A stretch of DNA of 64,000 nt from Haloechinothrix sp033042135 (GTDB lineage: Bacteria; Actinomycetota; Actinomycetes; Mycobacteriales; Pseudonocardiaceae): positions 310,001 to 374,000 of the forward strand of contig NZ_WBXM01000001.1 in the NCBI RefSeq assembly GCF_033042135.1, read 5' to 3'. The translations under genes and the position numbers were made by a program. This document shows positions 49,467 through 56,862 of the stretch, one piece after another. How positions within the stretch are numbered: position 1 is the first letter of the stretch; each line of letters starts with the position of its first letter. The notes under the pieces are model-generated. The model saw only the letters and a program-made list of their open reading frames with translations, was not told the origin of the DNA and made no database searches.

Positions 49467-49485
49467 GTCGTCGCCCTTCCCACGC

Positions 49486-50328
49486 CTACATGGACAGCTC
49501 CTTGATGCGCCGGTCGAGCAGTTCCAGCGTGCGCTGCGGGCTCAACGCGGCCGCCCGTAGTGTGTCATAGGCGAGGTCGTAGACCCGCACGTGCTCGCGG
49601 CCGAGGTAGTCGCTGCCGGTCAGCGCCTCGATGTAGACGATGCCCGGCCGACCCTCGAGCAACGTGACGATCGTGAAGCAGACTCCGTGGCTGGGGTAGG
49701 CGCCGCCGTCGAAGGGCACGACCTGCACGGTGACGTTGGGCTCGCCCGCCAGCGCCCGGACGTGCTCCAGCTGCCCGCGCAGTACGGCCCTGCCGCCGAT
49801 CTCGCGGTGCAGCGCCTCCTCGCCGACGACCACCCAGAGTCGCGTCGGTTCCCCGCGCATCAGCCTCTCGATCCGTGCGGCCCGCTCCTCGGCCCGGGGT
49901 TCCACCTCGGATCGCGCCGTGCCGACCGCACTGCTCAGCATCGCGCGGGCATAGTCGACCGTCTGCACCGTGCCAGGGAAGCTGTCGGCGAGGAAGATCT
50001 TGACCTCGGTCGCGGCGGCTTCGAGGTTGACGTACTTGGTGGCCCACTCGGGCACGCGGGCTGGTGGGAGCTTGCGCCGCGCCTCGGTGGCGAGCTTCTT
50101 GAGCACGCTCGCGCGGTCCGCCTCGATGCCGAAGACGGACACGAGCTTGGCCAGGTCCCGGTCGGTGACACCCTTATCGCCCTGCTCGACCTTGGAGAGC
50201 TTTCCGGTGTACCACCCGAGTTGCTTGGTGGCCGCTGAGGTGGACAGGCCCGCGCGTTCCCTGGCGTCGCGGATTTCCGCGCCGAGCAGGATGCGCTGTA
50301 CGACCGGTCCCGGGTCTGTGTCGGTCAC
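49486..50328 (-). CDS. XRE-family regulator with DUF5753 domain
   Basis: A 280-residue regulator. The helix-turn-helix (residues about 16-65) includes IRDARERAGLSTSAATKQLG and WYTGKLSKVEQGDKGV. The DUF5753 part has AAATEVKIFLADSFPGTVQT, LWVVVGEEALHREIGG and EPNVTVQVVPFDGGAYPSHG. It begins with GTG at 50328. The 137-bp region up to the divergent gene at 50466 has two direct repeat pairs that are candidate binding sites. The DUF397 partner follows after 19 nt. Confidence 0.92.
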   Translation of the reverse strand: MTDTDPGPVVQRILLGAEIRDARERAGLSTSAATKQLGWYTGKLSKVEQGDKGVTDRDLAKLVSVFGIEADRASVLKKLATEARRKLPPARVPEWATKYVNLEAAATEVKIFLADSFPGTVQTVDYARAMLSSAVGTARSEVEPRAEERAARIERLMRGEPTRLWVVVGEEALHREIGGRAVLRGQLEHVRALAGEPNVTVQVVPFDGGAYPSHGVCFTIVTLLEGRPGIVYIEALTGSDYLGREHVRVYDLAYDTLRAAALSPQRTLELLDRRIKELSM

Positions 50329-50344
50329 GGCGCACAGTCTGCCC

Positions 50345-50437
50345 TATCGGAAGTGCTGACACCAACGCTGCCCCACGAGAGTGAACTTTATATTAGTGAC
50401 ATTGCTATCGGAATTTCCGGTGTATGCTGGCACCAAC
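50345..50437. promoter_or_regulatory. Direct-repeat operator candidates between divergent genes
   Basis: TATCGGAA occurs at 50345-50352 and 50406-50413, each followed by TGCTG(A/G)CACCAAC at 50354-50366 and 50425-50437. Within the second, CGGAATTTCCG (50409-50419) is a palindrome. The paired elements suit autoregulation by the XRE protein and control of the gene at 50466. Confidence 0.5.
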
Positions 50438-50465
50438 ACGCCGATCGAGAGGGAAGGGTGCTGTG

Positions 50466-50852
50466 ATGGCCGAGTCCACGGACGCGATGAATGCTGGGGC
50501 GCACCCGCTCGATGTGCTCGTGCCGGACCCGTCCGGGAAGCCGCCGCTGTGTGACGAGGAGAGGTTCGCCGAGATCCTGGCCAGCATCGTCGCCGACGAG
50601 GCCCCGCGCCTGTTCGCGGTGGTGGAGGAGTACGGGCGGCGGGTGGATGCCCGCATCGCCGGTTGGGGCCTGGCCTTCGCCGAGCGCGCCGAGGTCGTCA
50701 GTATCGACGGTGCACTGCGGATGAAGCTCAACACGCCCGAGGAGGCGTTGCGCGGGTTCGGCTTCGGCAGTCACATCACCGCGCGGCTGGTCTGGTTCGA
50801 CCCGGACGCCGCCACCCCGGAACTGGACGATTCGGCTGCGGACGAGAGTTGA
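50466..50852 (+). CDS. Hypothetical protein divergent from XRE/DUF397 pair
   Basis: A 128-residue protein of unknown function. The body is EERFAEILASIVADEAPRLF, then VVEEYGRRVDARIAGWGLAF and a C-terminal strand-rich part (GFGSHITARLVWFDP) with an acidic tail. I recall similar proteins next to XRE/DUF397 modules in Pseudonocardiaceae, so it may be the regulated third member. GGGAAGGG precedes the ATG. The promoter region holds paired direct repeats shared with the XRE gene. Confidence 0.75.
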   Translation: MAESTDAMNAGAHPLDVLVPDPSGKPPLCDEERFAEILASIVADEAPRLFAVVEEYGRRVDARIAGWGLAFAERAEVVSIDGALRMKLNTPEEALRGFGFGSHITARLVWFDPDAATPELDDSAADES

Positions 50853-50946
50853 GATGTGTCCGGCTGGCTACTCTCACGGAGTTCCGTGACGCGGGGCATC
50901 GTCGAGCGATCGCGACTGCGGCGTTGCTCCATGCGGATTGTGGCCG

Positions 50947-50976
50947 TCGACAAATCGCCACTTCGTTCAGTAATGT
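50947..50976 (+). promoter_or_regulatory. Candidate promoter of the TrpRS-linked operon
   Basis: TCGACA (50947-50952) and TAATGT (50971-50976) are spaced by 18 nt, in the only strongly AT-rich patch nearby. Downstream CTACTAGTAG is a 10-bp palindrome that could be an operator. The first gene starts at 51019 after GGGGAAGG. Confidence 0.38.
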
Positions 50977-51018
50977 AAATACTACTACTAGTAGCTCACT
51001 GTGGGGAAGGATGCTTGT

Positions 51019-51693
51019 ATGAACGAGGTCAACCTGACCATCAGCTGTGCGGGGATGATCAACGGTGAGATTGTCACGGTGTCGGGTGGTGGACTCGGTT
51101 CGTTCGACCGGGGAACGCTGGCAATGAACTTCAACTTCTCCACGATCCCCGACGGTTTCACCGTTTACTGCGCGGCGCTTTGGACCGGTTGTTGTTCGAC
51201 ACCGACGTTCGCTATCGAGCAGGACGGAGGAGTCAACATGCTCACTCTCTCGGGCGGGCGCTACCGATGCGCACGGCGTTTCACATTCGGCCCTTACGGG
51301 GCGTACGACTACAACTACGAGATCCGGTTGGATGAGACGACGGGCACGATGACCGCCACGGGCGTGGTCGACGGAACAGTCGGACTACCCGAGATCGTCG
51401 GTGTGGACGATGGTTTTACCGAGATGATGGTGCCGGTCGGGCGCCACGAGGTCCGTTCCTACTCGTCCACGACGTTCACGTCCGCGTCCGGCGAAATCAT
51501 CCCGGTAGGCGTCGAGGGTCGTTACACGCCACTGGATGACGACCGGAACGCCGATTGGACTTGCTGCGCGACAAACCAGGTCCGGAAGTCCTTCATCAAC
51601 GTACTCGATGCCGAGGAGACGAACCTCTCGCTTGAGTACCACACTGTGGTAAGCGGCATCACCGCACCGGACCCAGTGCTTCATGAGGACTGA
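51019..51693 (+). CDS. Orphan Cys-rich beta-strand protein, first gene of TrpRS-linked operon
   Basis: A 224-residue protein that I do not recognise. Predicted mostly beta: alternating strands and Gly-turns such as NGEIVTVSGGGLGSFDRGTL and ETTGTMTATGVVDGTVG. It has about seven Cys, with two CC pairs (TGCCSTP near residue 58 and WTCCATN near 183). No signal peptide or membrane segment is present. Strand-turn patterns recall calycin or beta-sandwich binding folds, but this is only impression. The ATG at 51019 was chosen for the GGGGAAGG site. Its stop shares one base with the next start (TGATG). Base composition is lower in GC than neighbours. Confidence 0.75.
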   Translation: MNEVNLTISCAGMINGEIVTVSGGGLGSFDRGTLAMNFNFSTIPDGFTVYCAALWTGCCSTPTFAIEQDGGVNMLTLSGGRYRCARRFTFGPYGAYDYNYEIRLDETTGTMTATGVVDGTVGLPEIVGVDDGFTEMMVPVGRHEVRSYSSTTFTSASGEIIPVGVEGRYTPLDDDRNADWTCCATNQVRKSFINVLDAEETNLSLEYHTVVSGITAPDPVLHED

Positions 51694-53210
51694 TGGACCG
51701 AGGAGCCCAACGCGAAGTCGATTCTGACTGCTCCGTTGAGTTGATTTACCCGCCGTCGGTACACGAAGTGGCAGGCTGGGAAACGAACACGATGCCACTA
51801 CCGATAACGCCGCTGGAATTTGACCTCCAGGCGTGTTCGTTCGCTGACGGCTTCGGTCAAGCGCTGTCCAGCATGCTTGGACGACATATCCGTGTGGCGG
51901 TTCGTTCGCGAAACGGACGGCTGGACAGCGTTATGACGACTGCTCCCGACATGCCAGAGGAGGTCGGCCAATGGATGCACACAGAGCTTCGGGTCGATTG
52001 GCGTCGTCGCGTACGACCAACCGCGCTGCGATACGAACAGTTCTTCAGCGCGGCAGACGCGGTGACCCCAGGCGGCGTATCTGACGTACTCCGAGCGACG
52101 ACGGCGCGCATGACGACCGTGACGTTTCAACATCACACGTTGATACTGCCAGCACGTCTGGCCATAGTGGAGTTCTGCGAGTTCGCGACCGCCGAGGACA
52201 TCACGGGCTCCGAGTTGGAGGCGTTGACATTACTGGCGGGCCGAAGCAACGCCACTACCCGTATCGCGACGCGCTTGTGGGACTATCGTTCGAACAAGTG
52301 TGATCTTCCGCCCTTAGCGCAGGAAGGCGAGGGCTACGGTTTGGCATGTCCAGGCTGGTTGGAGAGCCAACAAGTCCCAAGGTTGTTGGCCGAACTGTAC
52401 GCTCGGTGCGGCCGTAGCCCTCGAGAACTGGTCGTCCAATCATCTCGACGTCGCGGACGCAGATGGAATCGCATCAAGCGAACCCTCGCGCGCAAGCCTG
52501 TTGCCGTCCTCGAAAGATTCAATGAGTTACATGATCGCGCTCGACAGGCCGTGCGGTTGACCGAGGATCACGCACCGTTAATACACGCACGATTGCCGCA
52601 CGCCATGCGCCAGTTGGTTCATCGACTGGGCTCGCGTCTTGTCGATCGAGGCCTGCTCGCCGCCCCGGAAGACTTGTTGTATCTACGACCGCACGAGGTG
52701 CGGAACCACGACCGCGACGACGACCGCACGCAACAGCGCCGAGCGGAGTGTGCCGAGTTCGACCTCCAACCGAACATGGCCACGAACCCTACGAGCGACA
52801 ACGACCCGCTTGGAGACGGCCCCGTGGCCCGGCGCATGCGGCGTGTCTTCACTTCAAGCGCTTGCAACGGCGATGACGGTGAGGGCCGTAGTGTGGGATG
52901 CCCCGCATCGCCGGGCGCGGGACGGGGACCACTTCGGCGCGTAGAACGACAGGCCGACCTGGCTAACGTTGAGCCCGGCGACGTCGTTCTCGCGGCAGGC
53001 AGCGGAGCCGTCTGGAGCTATGCCGCACCAGCAGCCAGCGGTTTTATCATCGCTACCGGAAGCCCCTTCGGCCACCTTGCCTCCCTCGCCCGCGACTACG
53101 CGCTCCCGTGTGTCGTCGGTGTCGAAGGGCTCGGATGCGTCGATGATGGTCAACCGGTTGAGGTCGACGGAACCACGGGCGCAATCAAGTACGATGGCAG
53201 GAAGCCATGA
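51693..53210 (+). CDS. Dikinase-like protein lacking the ATP-grasp domain
   Basis: A 505-residue protein that matches only the second half of PEP-synthase/rifampicin-phosphotransferase (RPH) enzymes. From Met34 (MPLPITPLEFDL, like the start of the RPH substrate domain) to about 350 is a helical substrate-binding region with the typical RAPVRL-like DRARQAVRLTEDHAPLIHAR and GLLAAPEDLLYLRPHEV. A variable linker (about 355-405) leads to the swivelling phosphohistidine domain: SGFIIATGSPFGHLASLARDY with candidate His461, then LPCVVGVEGLG and VEVDGTTGAIK. The N-terminal ATP-binding domain of about 330 residues is absent and no ATP-grasp gene is adjacent. It overlaps both neighbours by 1-4 nt. Confidence 0.78.
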   Translation: MDRGAQREVDSDCSVELIYPPSVHEVAGWETNTMPLPITPLEFDLQACSFADGFGQALSSMLGRHIRVAVRSRNGRLDSVMTTAPDMPEEVGQWMHTELRVDWRRRVRPTALRYEQFFSAADAVTPGGVSDVLRATTARMTTVTFQHHTLILPARLAIVEFCEFATAEDITGSELEALTLLAGRSNATTRIATRLWDYRSNKCDLPPLAQEGEGYGLACPGWLESQQVPRLLAELYARCGRSPRELVVQSSRRRGRRWNRIKRTLARKPVAVLERFNELHDRARQAVRLTEDHAPLIHARLPHAMRQLVHRLGSRLVDRGLLAAPEDLLYLRPHEVRNHDRDDDRTQQRRAECAEFDLQPNMATNPTSDNDPLGDGPVARRMRRVFTSSACNGDDGEGRSVGCPASPGAGRGPLRRVERQADLANVEPGDVVLAAGSGAVWSYAAPAASGFIIATGSPFGHLASLARDYALPCVVGVEGLGCVDDGQPVEVDGTTGAIKYDGRKP

Positions 53211-54082
53211 GCGGTGCACCTGGAACGTTCATTCGTGACGGCTACCACATTATCCGTGGCGTGTTCAGTCGCGAGGAGATCGCGAATTTCCGTCAGCTAC
53301 GAGACGACGCTGAGCGCGACTGGTGTTTCGTTAACGGGAGCACCGAGCGCCCCGTCGTGGTCGGAGATCTGTTGGAGCGATATCCTCGTGCCATCCTCAA
53401 AGTCGTCGCACATCGGGCGATCCTCGGACTGGCGGATTCGATCCTGGGACCGTTCGTGCAGCTCGATAGTGTCGTGCTCCACACGAGTGAGCCTCGATCG
53501 CCGGAATACTATAATGGCGTCGTCTGCTGGCATCGCGATCGATTCGGCTCGTTTCCCGTCGGAACTTTCACGCGTCCGCTTGCGGTGATCGTCTTTGTCT
53601 ACTTACAAGATATGGATCTCAAGACAGGACCGTTGAGGGTGATTCCGGGAAGTCACCGGAATCCGGTCGAGATAGCGACGACTGAACTCACCGAGCCGCA
53701 TTCGCAGGAGCGGATTGTCTCGTGTTCTCCTGGTGACGTGGTCGTAATACATAACAATCTGCTTCACTCCGGAACACATAATGTTTCCGAGGATGAGCGA
53801 CGCTTCCTCGGCGTAAGCTACACACTGTCGTGCATGGGATCGCGCCACGACACCTTCGATGGCCCGAACTGTCGTGCGCTCCTCGAGACCGCACGACGTA
53901 TGCACGACCGCCGTCTGATGCGACTGCTCGGGGATGACGACCAGATACTTACGCGGCAGAACACGGGTTTCACAACCGCACACACGGGTTGGGATGAATG
54001 GCGCGAGGAAGATCAGAGATACGCCGCCGAAGCCTCCGAGGAACGACGCGCCGTGGCCGACGTGTGGGGTTGGTCGCCGTGA
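53207..54082 (+). CDS. Phytanoyl-CoA-dioxygenase-family Fe(II)/2-oxoglutarate oxygenase
   Basis: A 291-residue non-heme oxygenase. The iron facial triad is visible: His109 and Asp111 in VVCWHRDRFG, and distal His187 in NNLLHSGTHN, followed 11-12 residues later by the 2-oxoglutarate-binding Arg in EDERRFLGVSY. The N-terminus, FIRDGYHIIRGVFSREEIAN, and the GPLRVIPGSHRNP segment are typical of PhyH enzymes in natural-product pathways. It should hydroxylate or otherwise oxidise a small molecule. It overlaps the dikinase-like gene (ATGA) and the next small gene (GTGA), so all are translationally coupled. Confidence 0.9.
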   Translation: MSGAPGTFIRDGYHIIRGVFSREEIANFRQLRDDAERDWCFVNGSTERPVVVGDLLERYPRAILKVVAHRAILGLADSILGPFVQLDSVVLHTSEPRSPEYYNGVVCWHRDRFGSFPVGTFTRPLAVIVFVYLQDMDLKTGPLRVIPGSHRNPVEIATTELTEPHSQERIVSCSPGDVVVIHNNLLHSGTHNVSEDERRFLGVSYTLSCMGSRHDTFDGPNCRALLETARRMHDRRLMRLLGDDDQILTRQNTGFTTAHTGWDEWREEDQRYAAEASEERRAVADVWGWSP

Positions 54083-54285
54083 CGTGGTATCGCAGCGAGA
54101 CACCGGAAGAGATAGGAACGAGTGTCTTGGAGATGATCGTGACGAGGACGAGGGAAGGCCGCCCGAGCTGTGTCGGCGCCTACGCCGACCTCGCGCGCCG
54201 CTTCGACGTGACGGAGGAGGCCATCGCCGCGGCCATGGCTGCACCAACGGAAGGCCAGCGGTTGTCTCCGGACCCTGCCCGCTAA
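54079..54285 (+). CDS. Small HTH-like protein in TrpRS-linked operon
   Basis: A 68-residue protein beginning VTWYRSETPEEIGTSVLEM. The segment GAYADLARRFDVTEEAIAAA near residues 33-52 has the spacing of a helix-turn-helix, so it could be a small DNA-binding regulator, or simply a helical partner protein. The GTG overlaps the oxygenase stop by 4 nt, which makes it a likely real gene. No homologue is known to me. The trpS gene follows after 47 nt. Confidence 0.65.
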   Translation: MTWYRSETPEEIGTSVLEMIVTRTREGRPSCVGAYADLARRFDVTEEAIAAAMAAPTEGQRLSPDPAR

Positions 54286-54332
54286 GCTGCGGTGGGAGTA
54301 GTAGGCACACCGCTCGTAACTTTGAGGATCAC

Positions 54333-55343
54333 ATGTCATCGGAAGCCGCCGCGACGAGGCCGCGTGTCCTGTCCGGCATCACAGCGACAGGCAAGCTGCA
54401 CATCGGTAACTACATCGGCGCGCTGAGTGTTTGGGCGCGGGAACAGGACCGATTCGAGAACTACTTCTTCATTGCCGACCTGCACGCGCTGACGATCCCG
54501 GAGAACATTCAGCCCGATGCGCTGCGTGAACGTGTTACCGAGATCGTGGCGCTGTACGTGGCGTGCGGTCTCGACGTCGACAAGTCCGTGCTGTTCCTCC
54601 AGTCGCGAGTACCGGCGCACGCCTCACTGGCCTGGATATTCAACTGCGTGACGCCGATCGGCTGGCTCGAACGGATGACGCAGTACAAGTCGAAGTCAGA
54701 CCGTGCCAACCCCAGCGCCGGTCTGCTCACCTACCCCAGCCTGATGGCTGCTGACATTCTTCTCTACCAGCCGGACTTCGTCCCGGTTGGCGACGACCAG
54801 CGCCAGCACATCGAACTGACGCGTAACATCGCGCAGCGATTCAACAGTATGTTCGGGGAAGCTTTCAGCATTCCTGAGCCCATGATCCGCACGAGCGGCG
54901 CCCGGATCATGGGGTTGGATGACCCGAACGTCAAGATGAGCAAGAGTCTCGCCGAAAGCCGTGACGGCCACGCGGTCGGCCTGCTCGATCCACCGAACAA
55001 GATCCGTAAGACGATCATGCGTTCGGTCACCGACTCCGGGACCGAGGTGCGGGGCGACGGTCTGGGGGCGGGTGTCGAGAACCTGCTGGTGCTGCACGAG
55101 GCGCTCACTGATACCACCCGCGAAGACTCGCTCGCCGAGTTCGAGGGAAAAGGCTACGGGGTGCTCAAGAAGGCCCTCGCTGAGGTCGTGATCGAGCATG
55201 TGAGCGCGATCCAGGAGCGCTATAACGAGATCCGGGCGGACCGTTCCTACCTTGATCGTATCTTAGCGGAAGGTGCGGAGAAGGCCGCGAACATCGCCGA
55301 CGAGACCGCTCGCAACGCGATGCGGTTGACGGGTTTGTTGTAG
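54333..55343 (+). CDS. trpS: Tryptophanyl-tRNA synthetase, non-canonical (auxiliary) type
   Basis: A 336-residue class I synthetase charging tRNA-Trp. Signatures are TGKLHIGNYIGAL (HIGH equivalent, residues 20-31) and VKMSKSLAE (KMSKS), with LERMTQYKSKSDR and VGDDQRQHIELTRNIAQRFN between. It resembles the general bacterial type (like Bacillus or proteobacterial enzymes) more than the M. tuberculosis type (GVQPTSDSLHLGN from memory). Thr17 stands where Gln9 of the Bacillus stearothermophilus enzyme, a contact of indolmycin, would be (SGITATG versus SGIQPSG). It follows the oxygenase operon after 47 nt, suggesting a resistance or dedicated copy. The ATG at 54333 follows GAGG. Confidence 0.9.
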   Translation: MSSEAAATRPRVLSGITATGKLHIGNYIGALSVWAREQDRFENYFFIADLHALTIPENIQPDALRERVTEIVALYVACGLDVDKSVLFLQSRVPAHASLAWIFNCVTPIGWLERMTQYKSKSDRANPSAGLLTYPSLMAADILLYQPDFVPVGDDQRQHIELTRNIAQRFNSMFGEAFSIPEPMIRTSGARIMGLDDPNVKMSKSLAESRDGHAVGLLDPPNKIRKTIMRSVTDSGTEVRGDGLGAGVENLLVLHEALTDTTREDSLAEFEGKGYGVLKKALAEVVIEHVSAIQERYNEIRADRSYLDRILAEGAEKAANIADETARNAMRLTGLL

Positions 55344-55412
55344 TTCGACGGTTATCTCGGTTTCCAGCCGACCGTGACCGGCCGCTTCGTTTAGCTGCGG
55401 CGCCAGGCCCGC

Positions 55413-55432
55413 CGGACCGCCACAACGGTCCG
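55413..55432. terminator. Hairpin between trpS and the convergent epimerase gene
   Basis: CGGACCG (55413-55419) pairs with CGGTCCG (55426-55432) around a 6-nt loop, in the gap between the two convergent gene ends. It also marks the return from lower-GC to normal sequence. Confidence 0.55.
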
Positions 55433-55469
55433 CCGCGCCCTGCGGCACGCAGCATGAGGTGGCGTGCGG

Positions 55470-56471
55470 TCACGAACTCCGATCCAGCGCCTCCAGCACC
55501 GCACGCTCGTCCTCGGCGGTGATGCCCGCGATCCGTTCGCGGTCGATGCCGAGTGCGCGTTCGTGGTCCAGCGCGGCCGTGGCCGCGTCGGCGAGTGGGC
55601 GGACTGCCAGACCCGCCTCTCGGGCGGGGGCCGGATCGTGGGCGGCCAGCCCGTAGTGGGTGGGTGGCAGCCACAGCGGGAGGGAGCGCGGACCGCCCCA
55701 CGGCTGGATGCCTGCCTGCTCCAGGACATCAGGCGGCACCGCGACCAGCTCGGCGGGCACGCCGACGGCACCGGCGACCCCTTCGAGCAGGTCGAGCAGC
55801 GCCATCGTCGGCCCGACCGCGTCGAAGGTGCCCGCCAGGCCCGACCGCGCCGCGTCGAGGATCCACGCGGCGAGGTCGCGCACGTCGATGTACTGGATGG
55901 GCTGCCCGGGGGAATCCGGGACGACCACGCGCCCGCCCCTGGCGAACCGCGCGGGCCAGTAGCCGAACCGGTCCATCGTGTCCCCGGGGCCCGTGATCAG
56001 GCCCGGCCGGACGACGAAGGCACGGTCACCGAGCTGGTTACGCACCTCGTCCTCGCAGGCGACGTTCACCCGGCCGTAGGCGTTGGGGTCGCCGTCGGCA
56101 GCTGCCGCCGTGCCGTGCAGCGGTGCGTGCACCTCCGCTCCCGGCGATTGGCCGGGCGTGGCAGTGTCCGCGTAGACGTTGATCGTGGAGACGTAGGTCC
56201 AGTGGCCGGTGCGCGCGCCGAGCTCGTCAAGTGCCTCCCGGACCCACGGGTACGATCCGCTCGCCACGTCCACCACGGCGTCGAAGGTCTGCTCGGTCAG
56301 CGGCGCCAGCGCGCCGGGCTCGTTCCTGTCGACCCGGACCATGCGCGCTCCGGCAGGAGCGTCCCCCGTCACGCCCCGTGCCGTGCAGGTCACCTCGTAC
56401 CCCCGCCGAGTCGCCTCTCGCGCCACGGCCCCGCCGAGAAAGCCGGTCCCACCCAGTACCAGTAGTCGCAT
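55470..56471 (-). CDS. NAD-dependent epimerase/dehydratase family protein (extended SDR)
   Basis: A 333-residue oxidoreductase. The N-terminal LLVLGGTGFLGGAVAREAT (residues 3-21) is the extended-SDR nucleotide motif G-x-x-G-x-x-G. Further features are VVDVASGSYPWVREAL, WTYVSTINVYADT and an AYGRVNVACEDEV helix that replaces the usual YxxxK with Y-G-R-V-N, so normal epimerase catalysis is doubtful. It resembles reductases of the isoflavone-reductase or UDP-sugar side groups. The ATG at 56471 was chosen since the upstream extension is unrelated. It is divergent from purS by about 150 bp. Confidence 0.85.
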   Translation of the reverse strand: MRLLVLGGTGFLGGAVAREATRRGYEVTCTARGVTGDAPAGARMVRVDRNEPGALAPLTEQTFDAVVDVASGSYPWVREALDELGARTGHWTYVSTINVYADTATPGQSPGAEVHAPLHGTAAAADGDPNAYGRVNVACEDEVRNQLGDRAFVVRPGLITGPGDTMDRFGYWPARFARGGRVVVPDSPGQPIQYIDVRDLAAWILDAARSGLAGTFDAVGPTMALLDLLEGVAGAVGVPAELVAVPPDVLEQAGIQPWGGPRSLPLWLPPTHYGLAAHDPAPAREAGLAVRPLADAATAALDHERALGIDRERIAGITAEDERAVLEALDRSS

Positions 56472-56622
56472 ACGGGTCACCCTGCCGTGATCCAGATCGC
56501 CGTGTCGACGACTCTCGCACAGGGCGAACATGCAGCTCGGGTAGGCTGACGGTGTTTCCGGCCCGCGTTCGCACCGCCGGTGACCGATCCCGCGAACGAC
56601 CGCGAACAACGCAGGAGAGTAC

Positions 56623-56862
56623 GTGGCCAGAGTCGTCGTCGACGTCATGCCCAAACCGGAGATCCTCGACCCCCAGGGGCAGGCTGTGGCCAACGCGCTG
56701 CCGCGCCTCGGCTTCGGCGGTGTGCGTGACGTCCGCCAGGGGAAGCACTTCGAGCTCGATGTCGACGACTCCGTCGACGACGACACGCTCGACAAGATCG
56801 CCGAAGGCTTCCTGTCCAACCCGGTGATCGAGGATTACGTGGTACGGCGGGTGGAGCCGTGA
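56623..56862 (+). CDS. purS: Phosphoribosylformylglycinamidine synthase, PurS subunit
   Basis: A 79-residue subunit that bridges PurQ and PurL in the FGAM synthase complex, helping ammonia transfer. It begins VARVVVDVMPKPEILDPQGQ and has the family's NALPRLGFGGVRDVRQGKHF block. GGAG lies 7 nt ahead of the GTG at 56623. The stop overlaps the purQ start by 4 nt, so purS-purQ-purL are translationally coupled. This operon acts at the fourth step of IMP synthesis. Confidence 0.96.
   Translation: MARVVVDVMPKPEILDPQGQAVANALPRLGFGGVRDVRQGKHFELDVDDSVDDDTLDKIAEGFLSNPVIEDYVVRRVEP

Noticed and set aside
54286..54332. T-box or tryptophan leader before trpS
   Set aside because: The gap is only 47 nt and has no stem-loop or T-box sequence.
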